Shown: in pieces, positions 21,171 through 27,038 of the stretch
Numbering within the stretch: position 1 is the stretch's first letter
How the letters are laid out: the number at the start of each line of letters is the position of its first letter
Source of the DNA: Candidatus Omnitrophota bacterium
Lineage (GTDB): Bacteria; Omnitrophota; Gorgyraeia; Gygaellales; JAHJCI01
NCBI GenBank assembly: GCA_016783355.1
Contig: JADHWR010000009.1
Span: 1-27,038 of the forward strand
Direction of reading: 5' to 3'
DNA: 27,038 nucleotides
Notes under the pieces: generated by a model
The model's input: only the letters and a program-made list of their open reading frames with translations
Database searches by the model: none
What the model was told of the DNA's origin: nothing
Program-made: the position numbers and the translations under genes

Positions 21171-21686
21171 TTATTTCTGATTAGCAGCCGCCAATACCCG
21201 AGCTGCCTTCTCCTTAATTGAGTTAATCAGTGCCTCTGAGGAAATTGTTGCGCCCGTAATTGTATCAAATGCAGTATCGAATCTTTGATTCAAGAATTGC
21301 CCGAGGAATTTATCCTCTGTAATCTGGCTGCCAATGCCTGGGGTCTCGTTCTGCTCTAATACCTTAACCTTGATAATTTTGCCTTCCGGGGTAATGCTCA
21401 CCATTGTCTTGATATTGCTGGAATAACCCCTTCTCTCTGCAAGAAAACAAAAACCAATCAGAGCGCCGCTTTTATCCTTTGCCTCATAAAAAGTAATTTC
21501 ATCTATTTGCTTTTTTTCTGCGCTGGAAGCATTCTCTGGCAGAACCTCTTTTAATGCGCGCTCCTGGGCTAATCTTTTCTGTTCAGCTATCTTTGGCTCA
21601 GTAACACCGTGAACAAAAGCAAGCATTGTGGCACAAAAAAAACAAATCAAAAAAAGGACTGAACTGAATCTCAGGGTATCTTTCAT
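21171..21686 (-). CDS. rnfG: RnfG, periplasmic FMN-binding subunit
   Basis: 171 aa. It has one N-terminal transmembrane helix (residues 8-27), then an FMN-binding domain with the ETPGIG motif (114-119) and DTITGATISS (141-150), where Thr147 is the expected covalent FMN site. The usual order in Rnf operons is C-D-G-E-A-B, but here G precedes D and the antiporter gene takes the place of rnfC. It overlaps the antiporter gene by ATGA. Modification depends on ApbE, encoded at the end of the same operon. Confidence 0.94.
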   Translation of the reverse strand: MKDTLRFSSVLFLICFFCATMLAFVHGVTEPKIAEQKRLAQERALKEVLPENASSAEKKQIDEITFYEAKDKSGALIGFCFLAERRGYSSNIKTMVSITPEGKIIKVKVLEQNETPGIGSQITEDKFLGQFLNQRFDTAFDTITGATISSEALINSIKEKAARVLAAANQK

Positions 21687-22651
21687 AAATTGCCTCCCAT
21701 TTTAAAAAGACAAAAGATATATCCAAAATAGATAATAAAAAGCACTAACCCCTCAGCTCGGCTTAATTTCGCTCTTGTCCGGCAAAATATAAACATTAAA
21801 AGCGTAATCAGAAACAAGAAAGGCAAGGTTAATTTTTTTATCTGCATATCTATATTCAAGGGATTAACCAACGAAGAAACCCCCAAAACCCAGAGGAGAT
21901 TCAATATATTAGCTCCAACTATGTTTCCTGCGGCAAGCCCCCCCATCTTTTTGACGCTGGCAACCAGAGCAGTAAATAACTCGGGTAATGATGTGCCTAC
22001 AGCAACAAGCGAGAGACCAATAACAACATTAGGAACGCCTAAAAAGCGTGCTATATTAACGCTGCTTGACACTAATGCGTATTTGGCAGCGATAACAACC
22101 CCTGCTGCCCCAATTAAAAATTTAAAGACATCCTTTTTTATTCCGCTCGAAGTCCCGGCCGCAGGCAAGGCATCCTGGTTGTTAAAAACCTTTTTATTTT
22201 TAATCTCTCTTAAGATTATATAAATAAAGAATACCCCAAGGAGAGCGCAAAGAAATATCCCATTCCAAAAGGTGATTTTTCCATTAAGCGCGAGAAAATA
22301 AACTAAACAAATTATCCCTAAAAGAAAAGGTAAATCCTGTTTTAAGACCTGGGTTTTAAAATTAATTGCCCTCATTGTTGCGGCAAGAGCCAAAGCTAAG
22401 CCAATATTTGCTAAACAGGAGCCCAAAGCATTACCTACGGCTATTCCGCCAAGCTTCATGTAAGAAGAAATAACAGAAACAGTAAACTCAGGAGCTGTTG
22501 TGGCTAAGCTGACAATTGTCAGGCCGATGATAAAGCGAGGTATCCCAAAAGTCCGCGCTATTCCTTCTGCTCCGGCAGTAAAAAAGTCTGCTGATTTTAT
22601 AATGACAAGTACACCAATAATGAAAATTATGAGGTCTTTATAAATCAACAT
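21683..22651 (-). CDS. CaCA-family Na+/Ca2+ (cation/Ca2+) antiporter, YrbG-like
   Basis: 322 aa from ATG 22651, preceded by AAGG at 7 nt; a TTG one codon upstream is less likely. It has ten hydrophobic helices in two inverted halves, each with the CaCA alpha repeat: LATTAPEFTVSVISSYMKLG...GNALGSCLANIG and VGTSLPELFTALVASVKKMG...GNIVGANILNLL, including the Glu of both S/T-x-PE motifs that bind the ions. A Lys-rich cytoplasmic loop separates the halves (REIKNKKVFN). It overlaps rnfG by 4 nt, so it is tightly co-expressed with the ion pump and may use the Na+ gradient the pump makes. Confidence 0.92.
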   Translation of the reverse strand: MLIYKDLIIFIIGVLVIIKSADFFTAGAEGIARTFGIPRFIIGLTIVSLATTAPEFTVSVISSYMKLGGIAVGNALGSCLANIGLALALAATMRAINFKTQVLKQDLPFLLGIICLVYFLALNGKITFWNGIFLCALLGVFFIYIILREIKNKKVFNNQDALPAAGTSSGIKKDVFKFLIGAAGVVIAAKYALVSSSVNIARFLGVPNVVIGLSLVAVGTSLPELFTALVASVKKMGGLAAGNIVGANILNLLWVLGVSSLVNPLNIDMQIKKLTLPFLFLITLLMFIFCRTRAKLSRAEGLVLFIIYFGYIFCLFKMGGNL

Positions 22652-22660
22652 CAAAAAACC

Positions 22661-23194
22661 TTAGACTGGTTTTGTAACCCCGCCTAAAATAGAAAATAAT
22701 AGCCCGAGGATTAGCATCTGAATAATCCAGCCGATTATGCAAACCCCCACAGCCCGTAATGTACTTTTATAATCAAGGGCTTGTCTAACCGCAATTATCA
22801 TTGCCGATAACATCCAAATAGAGGCCCCTAAAAAAACCACGCCTCCCAATCCTGGGATGATAGCGAATACGCGAATCAAGCCGGGAGAGCTCGAAAAGCC
22901 AATCGTACGCAGTAATTCACCAAAATCTGCTTTGGTCTCTGGCTCTGGAAGGAATTTCGTGCCGATAAAGTAAGTAAGATAGGCCCAGGCATACCATCCG
23001 ACAAGGGCGGCGATTGTCCCCATCAATATCACGCCCAATCCTCCTTTTGCAATGCTTCCTACTCCAGCTGCTATGCTGGAGAGAACAACAACTGCCATCG
23101 CCTGCCCCATTGCCCCTCTGTCAGCCTCAACCTCTTCATATAAAGAAACATCTAACTTAGCCGCGCGAATAATACGCTCCTTAAAACTTGTCAT
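22661..23194 (-). CDS. YIP1-family membrane protein
   Basis: 177 aa from ATG 23194 with a strong AAAGGAGGAGG ribosome site; the upstream extension to 23251 crosses the promoter and is rejected. It starts MTSFKERIIRAAKLDVSLYE, the typical YIP1 N-terminal amphipathic stretch, followed by EADRGAMGQAMAVVVLSSIA and four or five hydrophobic helices with LTYFIGTKFLPEPETKADFG and LRTIGFSSSPGLIRVFAIIP, hallmarks of the Yip1 domain (PF04893). The function in bacteria is not known. First gene of the Rnf operon, 9 nt before the antiporter. Confidence 0.85.
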   Translation of the reverse strand: MTSFKERIIRAAKLDVSLYEEVEADRGAMGQAMAVVVLSSIAAGVGSIAKGGLGVILMGTIAALVGWYAWAYLTYFIGTKFLPEPETKADFGELLRTIGFSSSPGLIRVFAIIPGLGGVVFLGASIWMLSAMIIAVRQALDYKSTLRAVGVCIIGWIIQMLILGLLFSILGGVTKPV

Positions 23195-23223
23195 TGCCTC
23201 CTCCTTTAAAAAATATCTATCTA

Positions 23224-23251
23224 ATTTTAACATAACCAATAACTTATGCAA
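23224..23251 (-). promoter_or_regulatory. Probable promoter of the YIP1-antiporter-Rnf operon
   Basis: On the minus strand TTGCAT (23251-23246), a 16-bp spacer, then TAAAAT (23229-23224) preceded by TG in the extended -10 position. It would give a leader of about 25 nt to ATG 23194. The -35 is weaker than those of the pilus genes. Confidence 0.55.
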
Positions 23252-23277
23252 TAATCCTTTTAAATTAAGGACACGCC

Positions 23278-24180
23278 CTATTCACCCATTAACAGCGTAT
23301 ATCCTTTTATAATGCTCTCGCATACCACCTGTACAATATTTTTATAATCCCCAAAGTCAGCCCTACCCAATGCCATGTAATATTTATACCGATCATCAAT
23401 CTGGATAATGGCGGGAGCAAAACTCTTACTCAAAAGCTGTGTTATCATCATCAATCTGCCAACCCTGCCATTTCCATCAAAAAAGGGATGGATGGATTCA
23501 AACTCATAATGAGTATGTGCAATCCTCCCCACAGGGTCCCTCCCGTAATGATTAATGTTTTTAATCAGCTTACCCATTGCCAGGGGTACATCCTGGGCAG
23601 AGGGAAGTGGTTTTTCTGTATTGGTTAAATTGACATATCCGGTTCTGTATTTACCAGGTAACTTATTACTGAAGTTATACATTACTATCTCATGTAGCTT
23701 TAAGATATAATTCTCGTCAATTTTAAAATTGGAGCGAATATTGTCTAATAGAAATTCCAAGGCGTTCTTATGATTTATTGCTTCTAATACCTCAAATAAT
23801 TCCTTGCCACGCACCCGTTTTCCCTCAAAGGCCATCTCTGTCTCTTTTATGCTCATACGACTTCCTTCTATGGCATTGGAGTGGTAAGTCATCTCTAAGA
23901 TAAATTTGTCTCTTATCTCTTTATCTGTTCTTAATATCTTGAGTGGGTCTTCTATCTTTTTACATAGTTCTAAAACTACACTCCTTAAATCTACGTACTC
24001 CTTAAACAATTGGTCAATATCTCGAGAGGCTGATGGATGGGGTACAATGCCCTTATCCAGCCAACGATAAACGGTCTTGTAGTCTACATCTAAACGTCGG
24101 GCAAGCTCAGAGCGCGAGATATCCGTTATCTCAAGAATCTTATCCAGCTTCTCTTTATCGCTTAAGCAATAACCCTTCAT
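23278..24180 (-). CDS. Fic-domain protein (AMPylase-type) with N-terminal helix-turn-helix
   Basis: 300 aa. Residues 8-62 hold a helix-turn-helix (SRSELARRLDVDYKTVYRWL). A Fic N-terminal segment follows with the inhibitory helix motif SNAIEG (101-106), class II because it lies before the core. The Fic core carries the catalytic HPFFDGNGRVGR (231-242) and the flap TGYVNLTNTEKPLPSAQDVP. Such proteins transfer AMP from ATP to target proteins, with the Glu of the inhibitory motif restraining activity. The HTH suggests binding of DNA, most simply its own promoter, which has operator-like repeats. No separate antitoxin gene is adjacent. A role in regulation is inferred; the target is unknown. Confidence 0.93.
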   Translation of the reverse strand: MKGYCLSDKEKLDKILEITDISRSELARRLDVDYKTVYRWLDKGIVPHPSASRDIDQLFKEYVDLRSVVLELCKKIEDPLKILRTDKEIRDKFILEMTYHSNAIEGSRMSIKETEMAFEGKRVRGKELFEVLEAINHKNALEFLLDNIRSNFKIDENYILKLHEIVMYNFSNKLPGKYRTGYVNLTNTEKPLPSAQDVPLAMGKLIKNINHYGRDPVGRIAHTHYEFESIHPFFDGNGRVGRLMMITQLLSKSFAPAIIQIDDRYKYYMALGRADFGDYKNIVQVVCESIIKGYTLLMGE

Positions 24181-24208
24181 CTTGCCAAAACACCTCTCCT
24201 AATATACC

Positions 24209-24262
24209 AATAAGACATATGTCCTATTCTTTTATCATTAAAAGTATACCATATGTCCTATT
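24209..24262 (-). promoter_or_regulatory. Operator-like repeats upstream of the Fic gene
   Basis: CATATGTCCTATT occurs twice as a direct repeat, at 24216-24228 and 24250-24262 (34 bp apart, about three helical turns). The first copy is the right half of a near-perfect 20-bp palindrome, AATAAGACATATGTCCTATT (24209-24228, one mismatched pair). One copy lies between the -35 and -10 and the other just after the expected start of transcription, as for repressor sites. Confidence 0.65.
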
Positions 24263-24270
24263 GATGTCAA
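24243..24270 (-). promoter_or_regulatory. sigma-70 promoter of the Fic gene
   Basis: On the minus strand TTGACA (24270-24265), a 16-bp spacer and TATACT (24248-24243). The spacer contains one operator-like repeat, consistent with a repressible promoter. Confidence 0.7.
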
Positions 24271-24291
24271 GAAATATTCGGGAATAGCATC

Positions 24292-24918
24292 TTATTTTAC
24301 AATAGACTTCAGGATGGCGAAGTCTCTCTGAAGCACATCTTTCATATTTATATTATAAGTAACAACCGCAGGATGATAAAGGGGAATAATCTTTACCCCG
24401 TTCGAAATCCTTGCCAAAGGCAAGCCAGGCACCTCTGGTGTCTTATTTCGAACGGGGTTTATCGAATCAAAAAGCGAGCGATAAAAAAATACCTGTCCGT
24501 GAATCCTGCTTATCCCCTGAATATTGTCCTTTAGGCCAAACTTTCTCATTATATACATAGTTGCAAAATTACCTAAGCAACAGATGACCTTTGGCTTAAT
24601 AGCCTCGATTTGCCGATCAAGATATGGAGCGCAGGCCCCTATCTCTTCTTCCCTTGGATTTCTATTACCGGGAGGACGGCACTTTAGAATATTGGTAATA
24701 TAAATATCCTCCCTTCTAATCCCTGCCTTGGATAAAAGCTCATCCAAAACCTCTCCTGCCCTTCCGCAAAACGGTTTCCCTGTCCTATCCTCATTAGCTC
24801 CTGGCGCTTCACCGACAAACATTATCCCCGCTTTAAAATCCCCTTCACCCACAACAGGATTTATTCTTTGTTTCCATAAATCACATCTTTTGCAGTTTAA
24901 TATCTCTGTTTTGAACAT
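24292..24918 (-). CDS. udg: Family 4 (Fe-S) uracil-DNA glycosylase carrying an in-frame palindromic insertion
   Basis: 208 aa. It removes uracil from DNA in base-excision repair. Four Cys ligate a 4Fe-4S cluster: Cys9 and Cys12 (CKRC), Cys80 (NILKCRPPGNRNP) and Cys96 (GACAPYL). Active-site motifs are FVGEAPGANEDRTGKPFCGR and YHPAVVTYN. Between FFYRSLFDSI and KIIPLYHPAV lie 22 extra residues (about 154-175) encoded by the palindromic element at 24396-24457; without them the sequence reads LFDSIKIIPLYHPAV, as expected for the family, and the protein would be 186 aa. The insert lies in the loop just before the HPA motif, so activity may be kept, but this is not shown. Confidence 0.93.
   Translation of the reverse strand: MFKTEILNCKRCDLWKQRINPVVGEGDFKAGIMFVGEAPGANEDRTGKPFCGRAGEVLDELLSKAGIRREDIYITNILKCRPPGNRNPREEEIGACAPYLDRQIEAIKPKVICCLGNFATMYIMRKFGLKDNIQGISRIHGQVFFYRSLFDSINPVRNKTPEVPGLPLARISNGVKIIPLYHPAVVTYNINMKDVLQRDFAILKSIVK
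24396..24457. mobile_element. Palindromic in-frame insertion element, copy 3 (62 bp)
   Basis: Inverted ends ACCCCGTTCGAAAT (24395-24408) and ATTTCGAACGGGGT (24445-24458) with direct repeats TTTA on the plus strand (24392-24395, 24458-24461), which is TAAA on the minus strand. It is thus in the opposite orientation to copies 1 and 2. The interior holds CTTGCC/GGCAAG and a GGCACC/GGTGTC hairpin, unrelated to the other copies. Element plus TAAA is 66 nt, 22 codons, inside the glycosylase gene and read in a different codon phase (NPVRN ... ISNGVK). Confidence 0.8.
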
Positions 24919-24945
24919 GGCACGATTCCCAACTCCTTTCGTTTT

Positions 24946-26361
24946 CTACTCAAACGGCAATAAGACTCTCTCCTGTTCTAAAAAAGCACGATGTTTATGA
25001 TATCTCTTCTGCCAAAAGCCTTGCTTAAAATACCACATCATCGCCAGTCCTTGACAGATATCCGAGGCGTTAATCCCCAGCCATATGCCGTTAGTCCCCA
25101 GACCAAGAACAAGAACCATTAGATAAGCAACAGGAATACGCAGACCCAACTGAGCAATACCCGTCATTATTGCCGGAGCAACCGTATCTCCTGCGCCATT
25201 TATACCTTTACCCAAAATAAGAGAGAAAGCCAAAAAAGGCAAAGTAACAGCAATGAAGCGCAAGAAGCTACTGCCTATTTCGACTACCTCAGGACGATTA
25301 TTAAAAATGCTCACTATAGAAGGAGAAAAAATAAAAAATAGCACGGCAACAGGAAGGACTATTAACTCATAATATCTCAGTGTTTGCCAGCCAGATTGAC
25401 TTGCTCTATGGGATTTACCCGCACCCATATTCTGCCCCACCAACACACCAGTGGCATTTCCCATTCCAAACCCCAGCACCATAATAACCATTCTAAGTCG
25501 AATCGCTATTCCATAACCAGCTAAGCAGGCTGTGCCAAAAGAAGTAATCAAGCGAAGAAGCAAAAGAAGAGATAAGTGACGCAGCATCACCTCAAAAGAG
25601 GCAAAAAAGCCAATTTTTACCATTCTGCCCATAACCGGAAGATTAATCCTAAAAATGCCACGATGAAAATGTAAAGTTGAATGACCAAAGAAAAGATGCC
25701 TCAGGAGTACAATTGCTCCCACTGCCCGGCTAATAACCGTTGCTGCCGCTGAACCAGCAACCCCCATCATCGGGAAAAAGCCTAAGCCAAAAATAAGAAA
25801 GGGGTCAAGAACAATATTAATAATATTGGCCAGAATAAGGACTTTAAGAGGAACAAGAGCATCTCCCGAGCCTCTTAATGCTTGATTGAAGGCAATAAAG
25901 AAGAATATAAATATTGACCAGATAAAGGTTATTTTTAAATACCCGGAAGCAGCAGGAATAACCTCAGGGCTTACCCCAAACATGCGAAGTAGACCCGCCG
26001 TTCCAAAAAGACCTATCAGGGCAATGCCAACAGAGCAAATAGTGCTGACAATAACTGCCTGAAAAAGGGCATTGTCTGCGGAATTATAATCCTTTTTCCC
26101 TATAAAGTGCGCAACCAAAGCTGTTATCCCACTGGAAATACCTATTGCCACCATTATCATCACTGAGAGGATAACTCCAGAAATAGAAAGGGCTGCTACT
26201 GCTACATAGCCAAGCCGGCCGACAAAAAAGAGGTCGATCAAGGTAAATAAATCCTGCAGGAGGGCCCCAGCCATCATTGGCATAGCCAACTTCCAGATAG
26301 CGGATTTCAAGGTGCCTTCGGTTATATTATTATTAATTTTACGCGCCCTTATATTATTCAT
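24946..26361 (-). CDS. MATE-family multidrug/cation exporter
   Basis: 471 aa with twelve predicted helices in two homologous halves, the normal MATE length. It begins with a short polar tail, then ITEGTLKSAIWKLAMPMMAG and LFTLIDLFFVGRLGYVAVAA, the typical first MATE signature. Other family segments are NQALRGSGDALVPLKVLILA, LGFGMGNATGVLVGQNMGAG and LGKGINGAGDTVAPAIMTGI. The family exports drugs or metabolites by Na+ or H+ antiport. There is no regulator next to it, and no clear promoter or Shine-Dalgarno is visible in the 63-nt gap upstream. The substrate cannot be told from sequence. Confidence 0.93.
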   Translation of the reverse strand: MNNIRARKINNNITEGTLKSAIWKLAMPMMAGALLQDLFTLIDLFFVGRLGYVAVAALSISGVILSVMIMVAIGISSGITALVAHFIGKKDYNSADNALFQAVIVSTICSVGIALIGLFGTAGLLRMFGVSPEVIPAASGYLKITFIWSIFIFFFIAFNQALRGSGDALVPLKVLILANIINIVLDPFLIFGLGFFPMMGVAGSAAATVISRAVGAIVLLRHLFFGHSTLHFHRGIFRINLPVMGRMVKIGFFASFEVMLRHLSLLLLLRLITSFGTACLAGYGIAIRLRMVIMVLGFGMGNATGVLVGQNMGAGKSHRASQSGWQTLRYYELIVLPVAVLFFIFSPSIVSIFNNRPEVVEIGSSFLRFIAVTLPFLAFSLILGKGINGAGDTVAPAIMTGIAQLGLRIPVAYLMVLVLGLGTNGIWLGINASDICQGLAMMWYFKQGFWQKRYHKHRAFLEQERVLLPFE

Positions 26362-26424
26362 ATCTTAATCTAATTTATCTAAAAGGCGGGATTTATTTGG
26401 GGAGTGATTTAATTTTGAAATTGA

Positions 26425-26847
26425 TTAATTCGTTTCATCTACCTGAGGACGGTAAGAACGCATTTTTTTCTTCTGGGCTCTTTCTCTTTTAGCTTCCAGC
26501 ATTTTCTCTTTTGCCCGCTTAGAGCGCCTATGCTTCTGCCTTCTTATTTTTGCTATCCGCTTTCTCTCCTCTGACAGCTCACCGAGTATAAGTGTTTCAA
26601 TCTTATTCGTAAGGATTCTTCTTGCCAGGAATCTATTCAAGGCCTGCGAGCGTTCTCGACGATATTTTACCTCTATGCCAGTTGGTATATGCCGCAAATA
26701 GACACAGGTAGATGTCTTATTGACATTTTGTCCTCCCTTTCCACTCGAACGCACAAATTTCTCCCTAATGTCCTCCTCGCGGATTCCTAACTTCTGCATC
26801 TTTTCCTTCAAGGCCTCTTCTTTGACTTTGCTTATACCAAATCGCAT
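26425..26847 (-). CDS. Release-factor-like peptidyl-tRNA hydrolase (GGQ domain, ArfB/ICT1 type)
   Basis: 140 aa. It is a class I release-factor catalytic domain with no codon-recognition domains. The GGQ motif is at residues 38-40 in RSSGKGGQNVNKTSTCVYLR, followed by HIPTGIEVKYRRERSQALNR. A long basic tail (KIRRQKHRRSKRAKEKMLEA ... KKKMRSY) would sit in the mRNA entry channel, as in ArfB. It likely frees peptides from stalled ribosomes. The N-terminal MRFGISKVKEEALKEKMQKL is an extra helix that resembles the start of the bacterial release-factor-like (about 140 aa) group rather than E. coli ArfB. Separate gene with weak ribosome site. Confidence 0.88.
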   Translation of the reverse strand: MRFGISKVKEEALKEKMQKLGIREEDIREKFVRSSGKGGQNVNKTSTCVYLRHIPTGIEVKYRRERSQALNRFLARRILTNKIETLILGELSEERKRIAKIRRQKHRRSKRAKEKMLEAKRERAQKKKMRSYRPQVDETN

Positions 26848-26859
26848 ATAAAATACAAA

Positions 26860-26949
26860 TTACGCGGACATAATACTTATTTCATAATTAAGTATCCTGT
26901 CCCTGGAATTCTCCAAAGTGATTGACTTGTCAGGCAAATAATTATTCAT
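26860..26949 (-). CDS. Possible 29-codon small ORF
   Basis: ATG 26949 to TAA 26860 reads MNNYLPDKSITLENSRDRIL and on to 29 residues. It starts by overlapping the end of the preceding frame (AATGAATAA), an arrangement typical of coupled genes, and ends 13 nt before the release-factor-like gene. No family is recognised and its size makes chance likely. Confidence 0.25.
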   Translation of the reverse strand: MNNYLPDKSITLENSRDRILNYEISIMSA

Positions 26950-27038
26950 TTATTGCCTCTGCTTTAGAGTATATTTCTTTTGGAGCCTTTTTGTAATATT
27001 TAAACAGAGACGGACATAACCAACCTTCCATTTTCAAA
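26942..27038 (-). CDS. Possible 3' end of a gene (or a 29-codon ORF) at the window edge
   Basis: The minus frame entering at 27038 reads LKMEGWLCPSLFKYYKKAPK ... YSKAEAINE and stops at TAA 26944-26942. It could be the end of a gene beyond the window or start at ATG 27031. The composition (WLCP, FKYYKKAPKEIY) looks protein-like, but I do not recognise it. Confidence 0.35.
   Translation of the reverse strand, partial: LKMEGWLCPSLFKYYKKAPKEIYSKAEAINE

Noticed and set aside
18759..21686. Na+-translocating NADH:quinone reductase (Nqr) instead of Rnf
   Set aside because: The RnfB-type Cys4 domain, gene sizes and order fit Rnf, and no nqrA or nqrF is present.
23278..24180. Classical Fic toxin-antitoxin pair
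   Set aside because: The inhibitory SNAIEG motif is in the same protein (class II), and neither neighbour resembles a FicA-type antitoxin.
26848..26960. Promoter for the release-factor-like gene
   Set aside because: Only weak matches such as TTGGAG with TACTTA could be found; TTGACT near 26922 is on the opposite strand with no good -10.

Overview
The window is AT-rich bacterial DNA in which every supported gene lies on the minus strand, so transcription runs from high to low coordinates. Gene density is high, with many ATGA, TAATG and TGA|ATG junctions. The combination of a compact type IV pilus (T4P) locus, an Rnf-type redox pump, and in-frame palindromic and hairpin repeats reminds me of uncultivated Candidatus Omnitrophota (PVC group). 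That assignment is a low-to-moderate confidence inference; the window has no rRNA or other phylogenetic marker.

Region 1 (1-616): the first three quarters of panB (pantothenate pathway), with its own consensus promoter.

Region 2 (724-14936): a nearly complete T4P / type II secretion-like machine. In transcription order it has a GAF-GGDEF protein with a degenerate active site; a stand-alone MshEN protein with an internal tandem duplication; two PilB/GspE ATPases; PilC; major pilin PilA behind a textbook sigma-70 promoter and a structured leader and followed by an intrinsic terminator; three prepilin-like minor pilins and a PilX/GspK-like protein; then PilM, PilN, PilO, PilP and the secretin PilQ, which is split by a -1 frameshift. 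PilT and the prepilin peptidase are not in the window.

Region 3 (15139-23194): a probable operon that starts at a promoter at 23224-23251. It reads YIP1-family membrane protein, Na+/Ca2+ exchanger-like antiporter, RnfG, RnfD, RnfE, RnfA, a very short RnfB, DUF4870 membrane protein, PurN, PolX and ApbE. ApbE is the enzyme class that attaches FMN covalently to RnfG and RnfD, so the operon carries both the pump and its maturation factor. RnfC and the ferredoxin domains of RnfB are absent.

Region 4 (23278-27038): a Fic-domain protein with an N-terminal helix-turn-helix and a promoter carrying repeated operator-like sites, a family 4 uracil-DNA glycosylase, a MATE exporter, a GGQ release-factor-like protein, and one or two very short frames at the edge.

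The most unusual content is three repeat families that overlap genes. (a) Three copies of a 62-68 bp palindromic element (ends CCCCGTTCGAA / TTCGAACGGGG) sit inside protein-coding genes between TAAA direct repeats. Each adds exactly 72, 72 or 66 nt, keeps the frame, and gives a normal family sequence when removed on paper. (b) Low-complexity repeats of about 100-190 bp supply the signal peptides of PilP, PilQ and ApbE. (c) Two copies of a double-hairpin element, with an identical 36-bp part followed by a hairpin of unrelated sequence, lie directly upstream of two T4P-locus start codons.
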